64,000 nt of DNA, taken from NCBI GenBank assembly GCA_043228905.1, contig JBHGNT010000007.1, positions 17,174,001-17,238,000 of the forward strand, given 5' to 3'. The position numbers and the translations under genes were made by a program. The DNA is from Azolla caroliniana (taxonomy: Eukaryota; Polypodiophyta). Under the pieces are notes generated by a model. It ran no database searches and was not told the DNA's origin. It worked only from the letters and a program-made list of their open reading frames with translations. Positions 52,546-63,485 of this stretch are shown here, piece after piece (within the stretch, counting starts at the first letter, position 1; the number at the start of each line of letters is the position of its first letter).

Positions 52546-53900
52546 AGATTTTGCACTACCTCATTGATGAAGTGAGGTCCTTGATCGTTGACCAAATCCA
52601 CTAGACATCCAAATCGTGTTATAATATTCTCGTATAGGAAATGAGCTACAGTTTGAGTTTTGTTGTCTCGTAAAGCTTTTGCTTCAACCCATTTGATATA
52701 GTGGTCTGTGGTGACCAAGATATACTAAAATCCTCTGATGGATGGTGGGTTGAAAGGATTGACAAAATCTAGTCCCCATTTTTTAAAAGGTTCTAAAGCT
52801 AAGATAGGTTGATGAGGCATCCGAGTTGCTTCTTTGATTGTCCCAATTGTTGACATACGTCACATTCTTTTGCAAACTTGGTTACATCCTTGTTGATTGT
52901 GGGCCACCATAAACAGACCTGCCATATTTTTGAAGTAGTGACTTCTCCAGAAAAAGGACCTCTCAATATGCCTTGATGAGCCTCCAATATGCAGTTCCTC
53001 TGCTCAAACTGTTGGACACAACAACAGAAAATTCCATTAGCATACCGACCGATATAGTGCGTCACCCATCACTTTAAAATGTCGTGACCTCAATGCTAAT
53101 CTTTTCCTTTGATCTTTACTCGGTTCAACACGGAACGTGCTTGTGGTACAAAGTTGCACCATGGCATCTAACTATTCATTGGGATTGTTATGCACATGTG
53201 GGACTTTGATGTGTACACTATGTCAAAGTCAAATTCTTGTAGTAGGAGCATTCATCGTGTTATTTTCCCCATCACATGGTTGTTTCTTTACTAGTTAAAG
53301 TAATGTTGAATTATCAACATGAATGGTGAATGTATTACCTAGTAAATAATGACAAAACTTCTCCACTGAATAGATCATGCCAAGTGCCTCCCTTTTTGTG
53401 GTGTTGTAGTTACGTTCTGCTTTGAAAAGACGACGACTAGGATAATAAACTGGGCAAAACCACCTCAGTTCATGTTCCTTCATTAGAATACTCCCAATGG
53501 CAATGTCTGATGCATAAACAAAAATGTGAAAAGTTTTGGTCCAATCGGAAGGTTGTACTACTGGTGCTTTTGCCAAGATGATCTGAAGCTTCTGAAATTC
53601 CAAGTCTTCAACTTCTGTCCAACTAAAGGGAGTGGCATGTATCGCAACATGTAAAGGAGTAGCCAAATCCGCAAGAAAGCGTAACACCCGACTATGCCAA
53701 TGAATCTATCTGAGGAACATCATGAGTTCCTTTGCATTTTTGGGGGCTTTCTCATCCATGATAGCTTGGACTTTGCCTGGGTCAATTGTGATACCTTCTT
53801 TGGAAATGATACGTGCAAGTAGCATGCCACTCCATACTGCGAATGTGCATTTTACCATGGTTTTTGGCCAAGTATTCTCATCAGGTGGTTGTCTGCATAC
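52488..53900 (-). pseudogene. Ty3/Gypsy pol fragment (RT end, RNase H, integrase)
   Basis: On the minus strand from about 53900: RT tail (SKEGITIDPGKVQAIMDEKA), then RHS-like FLADLATPLHVA, RNase H (FVYASDIAIGSILM, PSRRLFKAERNY, KREALGMIYSVEKFCHYL), integrase zinc region (EAHQGILRG...CDVCQQLG) and integrase core (MVTTDHYIKWVEAKAL, RFGCLVDLVNDQGPHF). RNase H before integrase defines Gypsy. Stops and frameshifts separate the pieces; no LTR found. Confidence 0.82.
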
Positions 53901-54203
53901 ACGATGTGGTGTTTCTATGTAGAACTATCCTAATGCCTCAAATTTGTCTATGGATGATGTTGTTGCATGGGTCTCATTGACATCTCTTGAGTTTCTTAAT
54001 CTCTGTCGACGCTTTGCATCATATGCTAATCGATGTTTTGTGGCGGAGTATGATGTCAACGTCTCACGTTCTCCCTGCTTGCGACGAGCTTCTAGAGATT
54101 TCCTAGACGTCTGCTTTGTTATGTTGCATGCATGGTAAGAATTCTAAGAAGAAGTAACATCGCAGTCGCCAAGTGTTATCCGCCTAGGAACATCAATGCC
54201 CAG

Positions 54204-54625
54204 TGTTGGATAACATGATCACATAACAGCAGAGAAACACAAAACACAAACAAACAGAGATTATGACAAATTGTTTCAATCATGCACGAGTAAGGAAAAG
54301 AAGAATACAAGTTCCCTCTTATCGTTCCCTTCTCTTTAGTTCTATTCACCTAGAGACAATTAGAGAAACAACAATTGGGTGAAATGGTATCTTAAGGCCT
54401 TTACAATGGAGTCTACTCATAAACATCCATTCAAGTATGATTTTGTCATAAGAATATATAATATTCTTTGACCATATTTACACTTGACAACTAACTACAT
54501 ATCACAATCTAGTTCTTCTGATAACTAACACATGGATTACAATAAAGTGTGCTCACGCACTTTTTCACACATCGGGCTTTTCTCCATAAGCACATGTTCA
54601 CATGAGTTGAGCCTGATTCTCAACA
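54204..54625. repeat. Candidate isolated LTR
   Basis: TGTTGGATAACATG at 54204 and GATTCTCAACA ending at 54625 are inverted termini of an LTR-like 422-bp block. No primer site, purine tract or matching target duplication was found, so this is weak. Confidence 0.3.
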
Positions 54626-54629
54626 CACT

Positions 54630-55880
54630 TCTATGAATCGATGGAGTTTTATCTCCCATCGATGTTATTAGCCTTGAGTCCAGACCAACCTATACCCTTT
54701 TGATGGCAAACCGGGCGAAAGTGGTTGTCGAGCACCTTTAAGCGACTAGCTTACTTAGCTTCATTGATTACTGCTTAATCTCTCTCTCACACACACTCTC
54801 TCTAGCTTTACTTTCTCTTACAGATAGACACGAATGTAGGAAGAAGAATATATATACTATTAACACCACTTCTTCTTACATTATTAGAGGTTTAGCACCA
54901 TACAAGAGGAGATTAGGGTTTGGCTTACTTGGATCTTAACCCTTATCTTTCTCAACTCTAATGAAGGATTAAGGAGATAGAAGAAGAGTTCTTAGTGCAT
55001 TAATGGAAAGAATATATCCTAAGAAGAAGAATAACTACAAAAGACACAAAATGGTGGCGTTGATAGCCTTTTACAAGGTAAGTGTTTCTCTTTCACTCTA
55101 GGTTGCCCATTGACTTACATTACTTCTTATTTAATTTGTTCTATCCCCCTTTTTCCTATGGTTGGTTGAGCTCGTTGTCCTTTGTTGTTGTCACAATCTC
55201 CGCCACCAATGTACCAAGTGTTTGATACTTAGCAATTGCTTGGCTTAGTTTGGCAACAAAAGTTGGATGCACCATAGTTACACTTTGAGGATTCAAATCA
55301 AATTGCCAAGGACATCAGAAGATCGAATGGATGAATGAGTGGAGTGTTGATTAAAGGATGTGCATAGAAGAGGATGAGAAAATGAGAAAATGAATTAGAG
55401 ATTGGACAAGAGGAGGGGTTTGAGTAGAATCCAAGAGCTTAAGGAGAATAAAAGTCCCATGAGATAGATGACAAAAGAATGATGGGCATTGGATGCTTTA
55501 GACTTGTAGCATTCCAAATTGTTGTGTTTATGTTGCAAGGTTCTCTCTTGTACATGCATTCAATTGACCAAAGACAATAACCTTTCCTCTCCCCCTCCTT
55601 ACAAACATGTATATTGGGTGCTTCACAAAGCCCTTTAGAAGTAATACACAAGTTGAAGCCTCTCGTTTATGCCTAGAAGAATTATATACAAGAAGTCAAG
55701 CACCAACATCTTTGGATGACAGTTCTAAATTTCTAAGTTGAGAATCGTTGCTTGACATGTAGATCATGGGAGCATAGTTTATGCAAGCCAACTTAAATTT
55801 CTTATATGTATTGAATGGCCTCTAGAACATTTTGTATATTAAAAAACTTTTTCGAATGTTTAGTGTTCTTTATTAATGAG
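54630..55880. other. Unassigned region
   Basis: AT-rich. CT-rich microsatellite-like strings near 54780-54830; otherwise only short frames without recognisable domains. I see no gene. Confidence 0.55.
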
Positions 55881-56383
55881 TGACAATTGGCAATGGTTTG
55901 GTTCGAGAGTGTCAAACTCAAACCGATTAAAACCAAACACTTAAAGCTAATCAAACCGAACCACAAAACAATTTAAACCAAACCGCTACAAAAGTTCAAG
56001 CTCAAACCAAACGGCTTTAGAGATTTTCAAACCGTTGAATCCATGATTTTGCGAGTTTCGATTTTCAAGTTAGGTCAAAATTCAAGTTCTACTTTTAAAT
56101 TTTAAATTTTTCAATATTTAAAGTTTTTTTCTTAAAATATCAAAATTAGGCTTTAAAATGAAAAGGTTCTTTAAAAAAATATTTAAGAAAATTATCAAAG
56201 TATCAAACCCTAAACCTTCAAACCATTTAAATCAGAAATGGTGAAGTTGATAAAGGCTCAAACCGAATCGAACTGAACCGTTGACCCAAACCTGAAATTG
56301 AACCAAACTGAATCATCTAAACCGTTGAGGTGTTATGTCACGGTTTCACGGTTCGGTTCAAACCAAACCGTTGTCGATTGTTA
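55881..56383. mobile_element. hAT-like MITE, copy 2 (503 bp)
   Basis: Same family as 42551-43023: ends TGACAATTGGCAATGG and, reversed, TAACAATCGACAACGG, with an interior full of AACCGAACC/GGTTCGGTT strings. The flanking 8-mers TTAATGAG and ATCATGAG match at 6 of 8 positions, fitting an older hAT-type duplication. It ends about 210 bp downstream of the F-box/LRR stop codon. Confidence 0.78.
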
Positions 56384-56595
56384 ATCATGAGGCATGTTTT
56401 TCTTTCATGGATTGGTAACCATAAGAAATCATGAGAAAGAATTGCAAGAGTTTATGTCAATCAAAAGAACTTATGCTTGTGATGCGACTTTTTTTTTTGT
56501 TCTCCTACCAGGAAGCACACAAAAACACTTGAGTGAATTTTTACCTCATTGCCAATAATGATGACTCAGTGTCCACCGTGGTTTCTTTTCTTTTA

Positions 56596-57831
56596 TCAAA
56601 GCCATTCTATTTTGCATTTTCTCTCGATCATATCGAGAGATTCTTTAGCCATCCATTGCCTCAAGCCCCTATCCAGCCCAAGAAACTCCAACGACACGCA
56701 TGTCATGGCTAACTCTTCGACGGCCACCAAGTCATCATATAAATTTTCACACTCGGCCATTACAAGCGCTTGTAAGGACAAGTGTCCGCAGAAAGTGTGA
56801 ACGCCGAACCCTGAGACGAGTCTACACCCGGTGAGCACGAGCTCTCGCAACTCGACACAGCCCAGGGAGATGGCGACGATGGAATGGTCCGAGATGTTTG
56901 GGAGCCACGAGAGGTCGAGCTTCCGGAGGGAGGACATGGCGGGGAGTACGAATTGGCCGGATCGGTCGGTGACACGGGGCCCGCATTTCGAGAGAGAGAG
57001 GGCCTCGAGTTTGGGGTGGGTGTCGCGGAGAGACGCGAGGCCCGAGTCGGTGATACGGGGGCATTCCGAGATGTCGAGCTCTCGGAGAGAGGGCCGTGTT
57101 TTGGGGCACGAGGAGATGGAGAGGGAGTGGAGGCCTCGGTCGGAGATGGAGGGGCATCCTCGGAGGATAAGTGAGGTTAGGGACGAGAGGCGGGAGATGG
57201 CCGCGAGGCCCGTGTCGGTGACATGGAAGCATCCGGAGATGTCGAGGTGGGATAGGGAGGGGCACGAGGCCGAGAGGGCGGACAATCCGGCGTCGTTCAC
57301 AATGGCCGGGCAATGGCCAACCGAGAGGCGGACAAGAAGCCGGCACCCGAGGGCCAATGCGGCCACCGATTCCCGCATGAGCTCGGGCCCGGCCCCTTCA
57401 TCATCATCATCATCATCATCATTATCAAGGGATGAGATCGCATGAAAGCAGGGTGGGGTTAGGGTTAGGGTTCTGGTTAGGGTTAGGGTTTGGAGGCGAG
57501 GGCACAGGGCGGCGATGAAGGGTAGAGAGGCATGGTGCGCTTGGATGTGCTGTAATGACGGGTAGAGAGGGAGGATCCGCGCCGCCATCGCTGCAGCAGC
57601 AGCAGATGAAGACGAGGAGGAAAGCATGGTGAGGCGGGTCCTCGAGAGACGCTCGAGGCGTCGCCACCTGCTGCTCACCGTCGAGAGGCTCTTCCGATCG
57701 GCAGGGTTCTGAACGCGGCACAGGATATGGCACAGCTCGTCGTCTCCTAGGGTTTCTATAGGAGGCGATGGTGCGATTGCCACTACAGGTTTCTCCTCTT
57801 CTGTCCCTGCGCTGTTCTCCTCCATAGCCAA
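56596..57831 (-). CDS. F-box/LRR protein, 411 aa, single exon
   Basis: An intact GC-rich frame on the minus strand with both host-like codon use and strong motifs. The F-box lies at about residues 26-65 (ETLGDDELCHILCRV, then SSRWRRLE). A Ser/Ala run (about 71-88) and a nine-residue Asp run (about 136-144) are low-complexity linkers. From about 160 to 390 there are leucine-rich repeats of the Cys-containing type (LSHLDISGCFHVTDTGLAAI, then LRELDISECPRITDSGL). Such proteins act as substrate adaptors in SCF ubiquitin ligases, the F-box binding SKP1 and the LRRs the target; the target here is unknown. The start is the first of two nearby Met codons (positions 1 and 3). The frame contains a telomere-like GGTTAGGGTTAGG run. 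No break is seen. Confidence 0.9.
   Translation of the reverse strand: MAMEENSAGTEEEKPVVAIAPSPPIETLGDDELCHILCRVQNPADRKSLSTVSSRWRRLERLSRTRLTMLSSSSSSAAAAAMAARILPLYPSLQHIQAHHASLPFIAALCPRLQTLTLTRTLTLTPPCFHAISSLDNDDDDDDDEGAGPELMRESVAALALGCRLLVRLSVGHCPAIVNDAGLSALSASCPSLSHLDISGCFHVTDTGLAAISRLSSLTSLILRGCPSISDRGLHSLSISSCPKTRPSLRELDISECPRITDSGLASLRDTHPKLEALSLSKCGPRVTDRSGQFVLPAMSSLRKLDLSWLPNISDHSIVAISLGCVELRELVLTGCRLVSGFGVHTFCGHLSLQALVMAECENLYDDLVAVEELAMTCVSLEFLGLDRGLRQWMAKESLDMIERKCKIEWL
57398..57425. repeat. (ATC)n microsatellite coding for an Asp run
   Basis: A CAT/ATC trinucleotide run within the F-box/LRR coding region; it would vary the length of the Asp tract in whole codons. Confidence 0.85.
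57458..57491. repeat. Telomere-like GGTTAGGG run inside the F-box/LRR coding region
   Basis: Several GGTTAGGGTTAGGG-like steps, encoding a TLTLTRTLTLTP stretch on the minus strand. Confidence 0.75.
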
Positions 57832-58516
57832 GTTACAGATAAGCTCTGCTCAGCGGTAGCAAAGGGGGCGAGGATGATGTGATAGCAGAATCCATGGAAG
57901 AATTCTCTTCTTCTTCAGTATCTGTGTCTGCGTCTGCGTCTGCGTCTGTGTTTGGCCATGGCTAAACAGAGAGACAGAGAGGATCGATGAATTGTCTTCG
58001 TTGGAGAGGAGACCTGGGGTTTCCTGTAATTACAAACCATACCCTTTCCTGCTGTGGGGGGCAAACAAATTAGGATAATGCCCACAATACCCCTGGCCCT
58101 CTCATATCTCTCAGTTTCTTTCTTTTCTTGTAAAAAGCACATAGTTATATTAATTGTATGTAAAATCCAAATCCACAGTTACAACACTTCTTAGAGTCTC
58201 CTCTACCTACCTATGCCTATGTTGTAGGGAGAGGGACGTCTTGTAATGCCATTAAAAAACCTGAATATGCATTTGAGGAAATACGATCCCCACATGCTCT
58301 AAACATCCAGAAATTCCACATAAGAATACCTTTCAACTTCTTCATATAGGCAGGCTTTCACCCCTTGTTTACTGTTACGGGCATGACCATATAATATCCC
58401 GTGGTAACTAGTATCTTAGTATTTTACACACGAGGATAACATGTGAGGGTTAACCAAGAGTGTAAAGGAGGGATTCAGGATTACCTTCAACTATGTCGAA
58501 ACTTTGACCTCATGGT
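57832..58516. other. 5' flank of the F-box/LRR gene and spacer
   Basis: It holds a short TCTGCGTCTGCG repeat (57920-57950) in the likely 5' UTR or promoter and AT-rich spacer up to the direct repeat at 58517. No gene or clear TATA box identified. Confidence 0.5.
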
Positions 58517-59796
58517 GATCAAACTCTTGTAGCGAGCACGCTAGTACCAAGTACGACTCGATGCCATAATGGTGGTATGAGACGCAAATCAAGGCGCGAG
58601 TCCATCTCGATCCCTTCGATCGGGAGTGGTAAGGTGGATCGACACCCTTCTTTTTCTATCTCCTTTCTTTTTCATCTATCTATTATATCCTTATCATATG
58701 CTTACATTAAGATCTAGTCTAACATTTACTATCAAACACGAAAGCATTACGCATATTCCAATTGTGTTGTAGTCCCCAATAACGTAAAAATTGGAACAAT
58801 ATCTCCATCTCCTCATTTGAACCATGTTGAAGATATGGAAAAAAAACCCATTGTTGAGCTCTCTCGCTCTCTCTCTCAAGATCATCTGAACATGTTTCTC
58901 ACTAAAAACCCTTCATGGGAGACATCCTGAATCGTCCCTAAGAGGAGTTGCGATGAAAGCAACGATGATGAGCGCATTGGCAATCTGCTGATGAATTTTT
59001 TGACTCTCCCTCATGGGATTCAAGTAGGTTGAAGAATAATCTCTCAATCAGAAGATGGGTGTGTTCTACCTTGTCTGATTCCCAACACTACCAAAAACCA
59101 TCTAACTATTAATGTCAATCTAAACTATTCATGAGAGTAAAGATTAATTAAATGTATTGCTTTGATCTAATTGAAAGTGTAGGGGTCTTTTTGGCATTTT
59201 TTTTAGGAAAAAAAGTAGGAAGAAGTTCAGGGCATTTTGGTAGCCTAAAAACTAGAGTACTTTTTCTTGCTAGAATTGTGAAGAAAGTCAAGGTAGTTTT
59301 GTGTTTTCTAGATTCTAGACATATGTGACGAACAAATAGGAAAAAACTTCACCAAATCTAAGCAAACAGATACTTTCTTGTTTATTGTGTGTGAAAGAAA
59401 ACAAGCCATGCCAGGAAAATAACATTAGAAAAGCATTTTTTTACATAAGAGAAAGTAGAATTATGAAAAGTTTGGTTCACTTCTCAACAAAACTTCTTGT
59501 ATATATGGTCAACCACGGTCGAGATTAGTAATCACATGAAAGATAAGAAAAATATATACATTATTTCAAAATCAATTTAGAACATAATCCACCAATTCAT
59601 TGTACTCTTTTGAGTGTTATAGAGTATTTTTGAGGAATTTTGCTTGCTTCCCCATGCAATTGTAGGAAGTGGATATGGACATTTTATTCTAAATATTGAG
59701 GTATGTACTATCGAACACTCTCCATGCTCATGACCTCAAGTGGAGAGTGATCCAATCTAAAGAAGTAGGAGCATGTATGACATCGGTAGCATCACT

Positions 59797-59802
<6 letters not shown>
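58517..59802. repeat. 1.28-kb direct repeat, copy 1
   Basis: It matches 60410-61693 almost throughout with scattered substitutions and indels, starting GATCAAACTCTTGTAGCGAG and ending GTAGCATCACTCAAAGA. No coding domain recognised. In copy 1 the sequence continues into a (GA)n run. Confidence 0.9.
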
Positions 59803-59833
<31 letters not shown>

Positions 59834-60039
59834 ATGTCTTCTAAGGCCAAAATTAGCCCATGAGATAGTTGGTTTACAACAAAATGGGTATTTATCCAAA
59901 ATGAGAGAGAGATTTTGTTATCATCTTCGGAGATCAAATATGACCTATGAGACCAAAAATATTACATTTCACGTGATACATGTGAAAGTGAGCAGTGACT
60001 CTCGATTGTTCAAGAGCTTTACCAATGAATGTTGCAATT
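59803..60039. other. (GA)n run and small repeat relative
   Basis: (GA)n to 59830. 59831-59905 (minus) is a relative of the 105-bp insertion at 42260-42364. The rest resembles the 123-bp units at 43.2-43.5 kb. Confidence 0.55.
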
Positions 60040-60239
60040 TGTTGAGAATCGAATTCAACTTCCCATAGATAGGTTTCACACTAGCTCATGGACATTCCAG
60101 GCTAGTTTTGTAAATAGTAGAAAGGGCGCTTGCCCTAGCTTAGTTGGTATATAAACCAACTCATTGTAACTTAGTTAATGTTAGATGTATTTCATTTTGT
60201 TAATATTATATACACTTTTGTCTATCTCTGTCTCTTGAG

Positions 60240-60280
<41 letters not shown>

Positions 60281-60359
60281 GTTACACATACACACCTACG
60301 TTCACCTTCCACTGCATTGCAATCACCACAGACTCCATTTCCTAACATGGTATCAGAGC
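60040..60359 (+). repeat. LTR followed by primer site
   Basis: The LTR 60040-60347 starts TGTTGAGAATCG and ends TTTCCTAACA; TGGTATCAGAGC follows at 60348-60359. A TATA box sits in the loop of a GTTGGT/ACCAAC hairpin near 60147. The internal sequence after the primer site soon becomes direct-repeat copy 2 and has no gag, so the element is non-autonomous or truncated. Confidence 0.78.
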
Positions 60360-60409
60360 GTGTGGTTGCCTGATCAAGCATTTTCGACTGTGTTGTGCTG
60401 CACGCCGAC

Positions 60410-61693
60410 GATCAAACTCTTGTAGCGAGCACGCTAGTACCAGGTACGACTCGATGCCATAACGGTGGTATGAGACGCCGATCAAGGCTCGAGTCCATCT
60501 CGATCCCTTCGATCGGGAGTGGTAAGGTGGATCGACACCCTTCTTTTTCTATCTCCTTTCTTTTTTATCTATCTATTATATCCTTATCATATGCTTACAT
60601 TAAGATCTAGTCTAACATTTACTATCAAACACGAAAGCATTACGCATATTCCAATTGTGTTGTAGTCCCCAATAACGTAAAAATTGGAACAATATCTCCA
60701 TCTCCTCATTTGAACCATGTTGAAGATATGGAAAAAAAACCCATTGTTGAGCTCTCTCGCTCTCTCTCTCAAGATCATCTGAACATGTTTCTCACTAAAA
60801 ACCCTTCATGGGAGACATCCTGAATCGTCCCTAAGAGGAGTTGCGATGAAAGCAACGATGATGAGCGCATTGGCAGTCTACTGATGAATTTTTTGACTCT
60901 CCCTCATGGGATTCGAGTAGTTTGAAGAATAATCTCTCAATCACAAGATGGGTGTGTTCTACCTTGTCTGATTCCCAACACCACCAAAAACCATCTAATT
61001 GTTAATGTCAATCTAAACTATTCATGAGAGTAAAGATTAATTAAATGTATTGCTTTGATCTAATTGAAAGTGTAGAGGTCTTTTTGGTATTTTTTTTAGG
61101 AAAAAAAGTAGGAAGAAGTTCAGGGCATTTTGGTAGCTTAAAACAAGTGTTTTTTCTTGCTAGAATTGTGAAGAAAGTCAAGGTAGTTTTGTGTTTTCTA
61201 GATTCTAGACATACGGGACAATCAAATAGGAAAAAACTTCACCAAATCTAAGCAAACTGAGACATTCTTGTTTATTGTGTGTGAAAGAAAACAAGCCATG
61301 CCAAAAAAATTGCATAAATTTAAGTATTTTTTTTACATAAGAGAAAGTAGAATTATGAAAAGTTTGGTTCACTTCTCAACAAACTTCTTGTATATATGGT
61401 CAACCACGGTCAAGATTAGTAATCACATGAAAGATAAGAAAAATATATACAATATTTCAAAATCAATTTAGAACATAATCCATCAATTTATTGTACTCTT
61501 TTGAGTGTTATAGAGTATTTTTGAGGAATTTTGTTTGCTTCCCCATGCAATTGTAGGAAGTGGATATGGACATTTTATTCTAAATATTGAGGTATGTACT
61601 ACCAAACACTCTCCATGCTCACGACCTCAAGTGGAGAGTGATCCAATCTAAAGAAGTACGAGCATGTATGACATTGGTAGCATCACTCAAAGA
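60410..61693. repeat. 1.28-kb direct repeat, copy 2
   Basis: Second copy of 58517-59802, offset about 1.89 kb. It ends exactly where the next LTR starts (61694), so that LTR inserted into it. Short frames inside have no recognisable domain. Confidence 0.9.
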
Positions 61694-62306
61694 TGTTAGG
61701 TTTTTCTGTCCACATTAATAAGTAAATAAAATGGGCCTTGGACGCCCAAAACTTGTATTTTTTAAAATAGTGTGAAAGGGGTGCACACAAGAAGACGTTA
61801 CATATCTACACTATGTAACACATTCTTTTTTTGAGTGTGTTAAAAAGGGAAAAATGAGCATTTCTCTGATGCAACAGAGAAAAACATATTTCAGAGAGCC
61901 CATACTCTCTTTCTTAGCTAATTCCTTCAATCTTTCTGAAGTACACCAACACACTCTGACATCCGGACATCGCCGCCTCCATCATCAGCCACGTGCTGTG
62001 AGTTTTGGTGGTTTTTGCGTTCCTTTTTGTTGAGTTTTTATTTTTGAGGAAACATCATATTCCTCGATTGCTCATAGTACTCTAACTTGTTTAGAGTAGA
62101 ACTTTGGTGTATCAGATTTATATTGATAGTGAATTAGTTCTGGACTAGGTCCCGTGGTTTTTACCTCTTTGAGGGTTTTCCACGTTAAAAATCTATGGTG
62201 TATTGTGTATTGATTTGTTGTGTATCTTTCTTGTTTTCTTTTTAAATCTTGCACAACATGTTTTCTATTTTACATAAGTGTTTAAGTGCTACTAAGTTTC
62301 GAAACA
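61694..62306 (+). repeat. 5' LTR of Copia 4
   Basis: Starts TGTTAGGTTTTTC and ends CGAAACA, 613 bp. The primer-site variant TGGTATTAGAGC follows at 62309-62320. Confidence 0.72.
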
Positions 62307-62308
62307 AG

Positions 62309-62320
62309 TGGTATTAGAGC
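62309..62320 (+). promoter_or_regulatory. Primer-binding site, Copia 4
   Basis: TGGTATTAGAGC, one base different from the usual initiator Met-tRNA complement. Confidence 0.75.
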
Positions 62321-62337
62321 GAGGTTGAGCACTTCTT

Positions 62338-63120
62338 ATGGAGACAATTTTTTCCACAATGGTTTGCTTGAACGACACCAACTAGCACAAATGGAAAGGT
62401 AAGGTGAAAGATCCTCTTTTTGTGAAAATTCTACACTTACTTGTTTTTGCAGATGCTAAACCAGAGAGCAAAACTGCCGAGGAATGGCTTTTTGAGGATC
62501 AACAGGTATGTGGTTTTATTCGACAATGGGTGGGAGACAATGTCTTAAACCATATTGCGAATGAAACTAATGCTAAAGCTCTATGGAATAAACTCGAAAC
62601 GTTGTATGCATCAAAGGCAGGTAACAATAAGTTATTCTTGCTTAAACAAGCAATGCATTTAGTGTATAAAGAAGGCAGTTCCATTTTAGATCATCTAAAT
62701 GAATTTCAAGGATGTTTTGACCAACTTTTTAGTATGGGTGTGAAATTTGATGATGAGATTAATGCATTATGGTTGTTAAACACTCTCCCTAATTCATGGG
62801 AAACTTTTAGGGTATCTCTAACTAATGTAGCCCCAAATGGAATTGTAACTACGGAATATGTCAAGAGTGGTGTTCTAAACGAGGAGATGCGACGAAGGAC
62901 ACAAGGGACATTGTCACATTCGGAGGTCTTGATGGTTGAGAGAGGGAGGAGTAAGCATACAAGCCAAGGTCAAAACAACCGAGGGAGGAGTAGAAGTAAA
63001 TCAAAACCAAGGTATAAAAATCTAGAATGTCATTTTTGTGGTAAAACAGGACACATAAAGAGGTATTGTTACAAGTGGAAAAAGGAGAACCACACATCTA
63101 GCGGTAACTTACCAACGTAA
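62338..63120 (+). pseudogene. Copia 4 gag
   Basis: From the ATG at 62338 the frame meets a TAG at about 62386 where related gags have Tyr in the N-Y-x-x-W motif, then stays open for 238 codons: UBN2-type gag (ALWNKLETLYASKAG, LLNTLPNSWETF) and a CCHC knuckle CHFCGKTGHIKRYC near 63030. It ends at 63120 without protease or pol. Apart from the early stop the gag is well preserved. Confidence 0.82.
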
Positions 63121-63218
63121 TATTCGTGTTCGTGCAAGCATTCCAATGTGTGGAAACGAACACGTTTGAAATGGGAAAAGTACACAATCCTTTGTTTTTT
63201 CTTTTTTTTCATTTATTA

Positions 63219-63485
63219 TTGTTATAATTTAGTTGACCCTAGTGGTAAGGAGTCATGCTATTGTTGTCTATGTCTTGGGTTTGATTCCCAATTTTCTCAT
63301 CTCTTTCTCTCATTATTACCATGTCATAGCAAAATTTTATGTTAGTGTTATAATAGTTTTTTTCTTTTATTTAATTTTATTATTATAACTAAGTACAACC
63401 TAGTGGTAAGTTGTTGTGCTACTATTAGTTGTGTCTTGGGTTTGATTCCCAACTTACTCATATCCTCTTGTTAGTGTCATGTTCT
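63219..63485 (+). repeat. Two tandem tRNA-derived SINEs
   Basis: Each unit has CCTAGTGGTAAG, about 35 nt, then CTTGGGTTTGATTCCCAA (63232-63292 and 63398-63462), spaced about 165 bp. They are the same family as 10620-10696. The second is cut by the LTR at 63486. Confidence 0.65.

Noticed and set aside
56822-57733. Frames of 96-204 codons overlapping the F-box/LRR gene, rich in Pro/Arg or Glu/Arg
   Set aside because: Shadows in other frames of the GC-rich coding sequence.
58852-59093. TGTTGAGCTC...TTCCCAACA block as an LTR inside the 1.28-kb repeat
   Set aside because: Termini fit, but there is no primer site, purine tract or target duplication.
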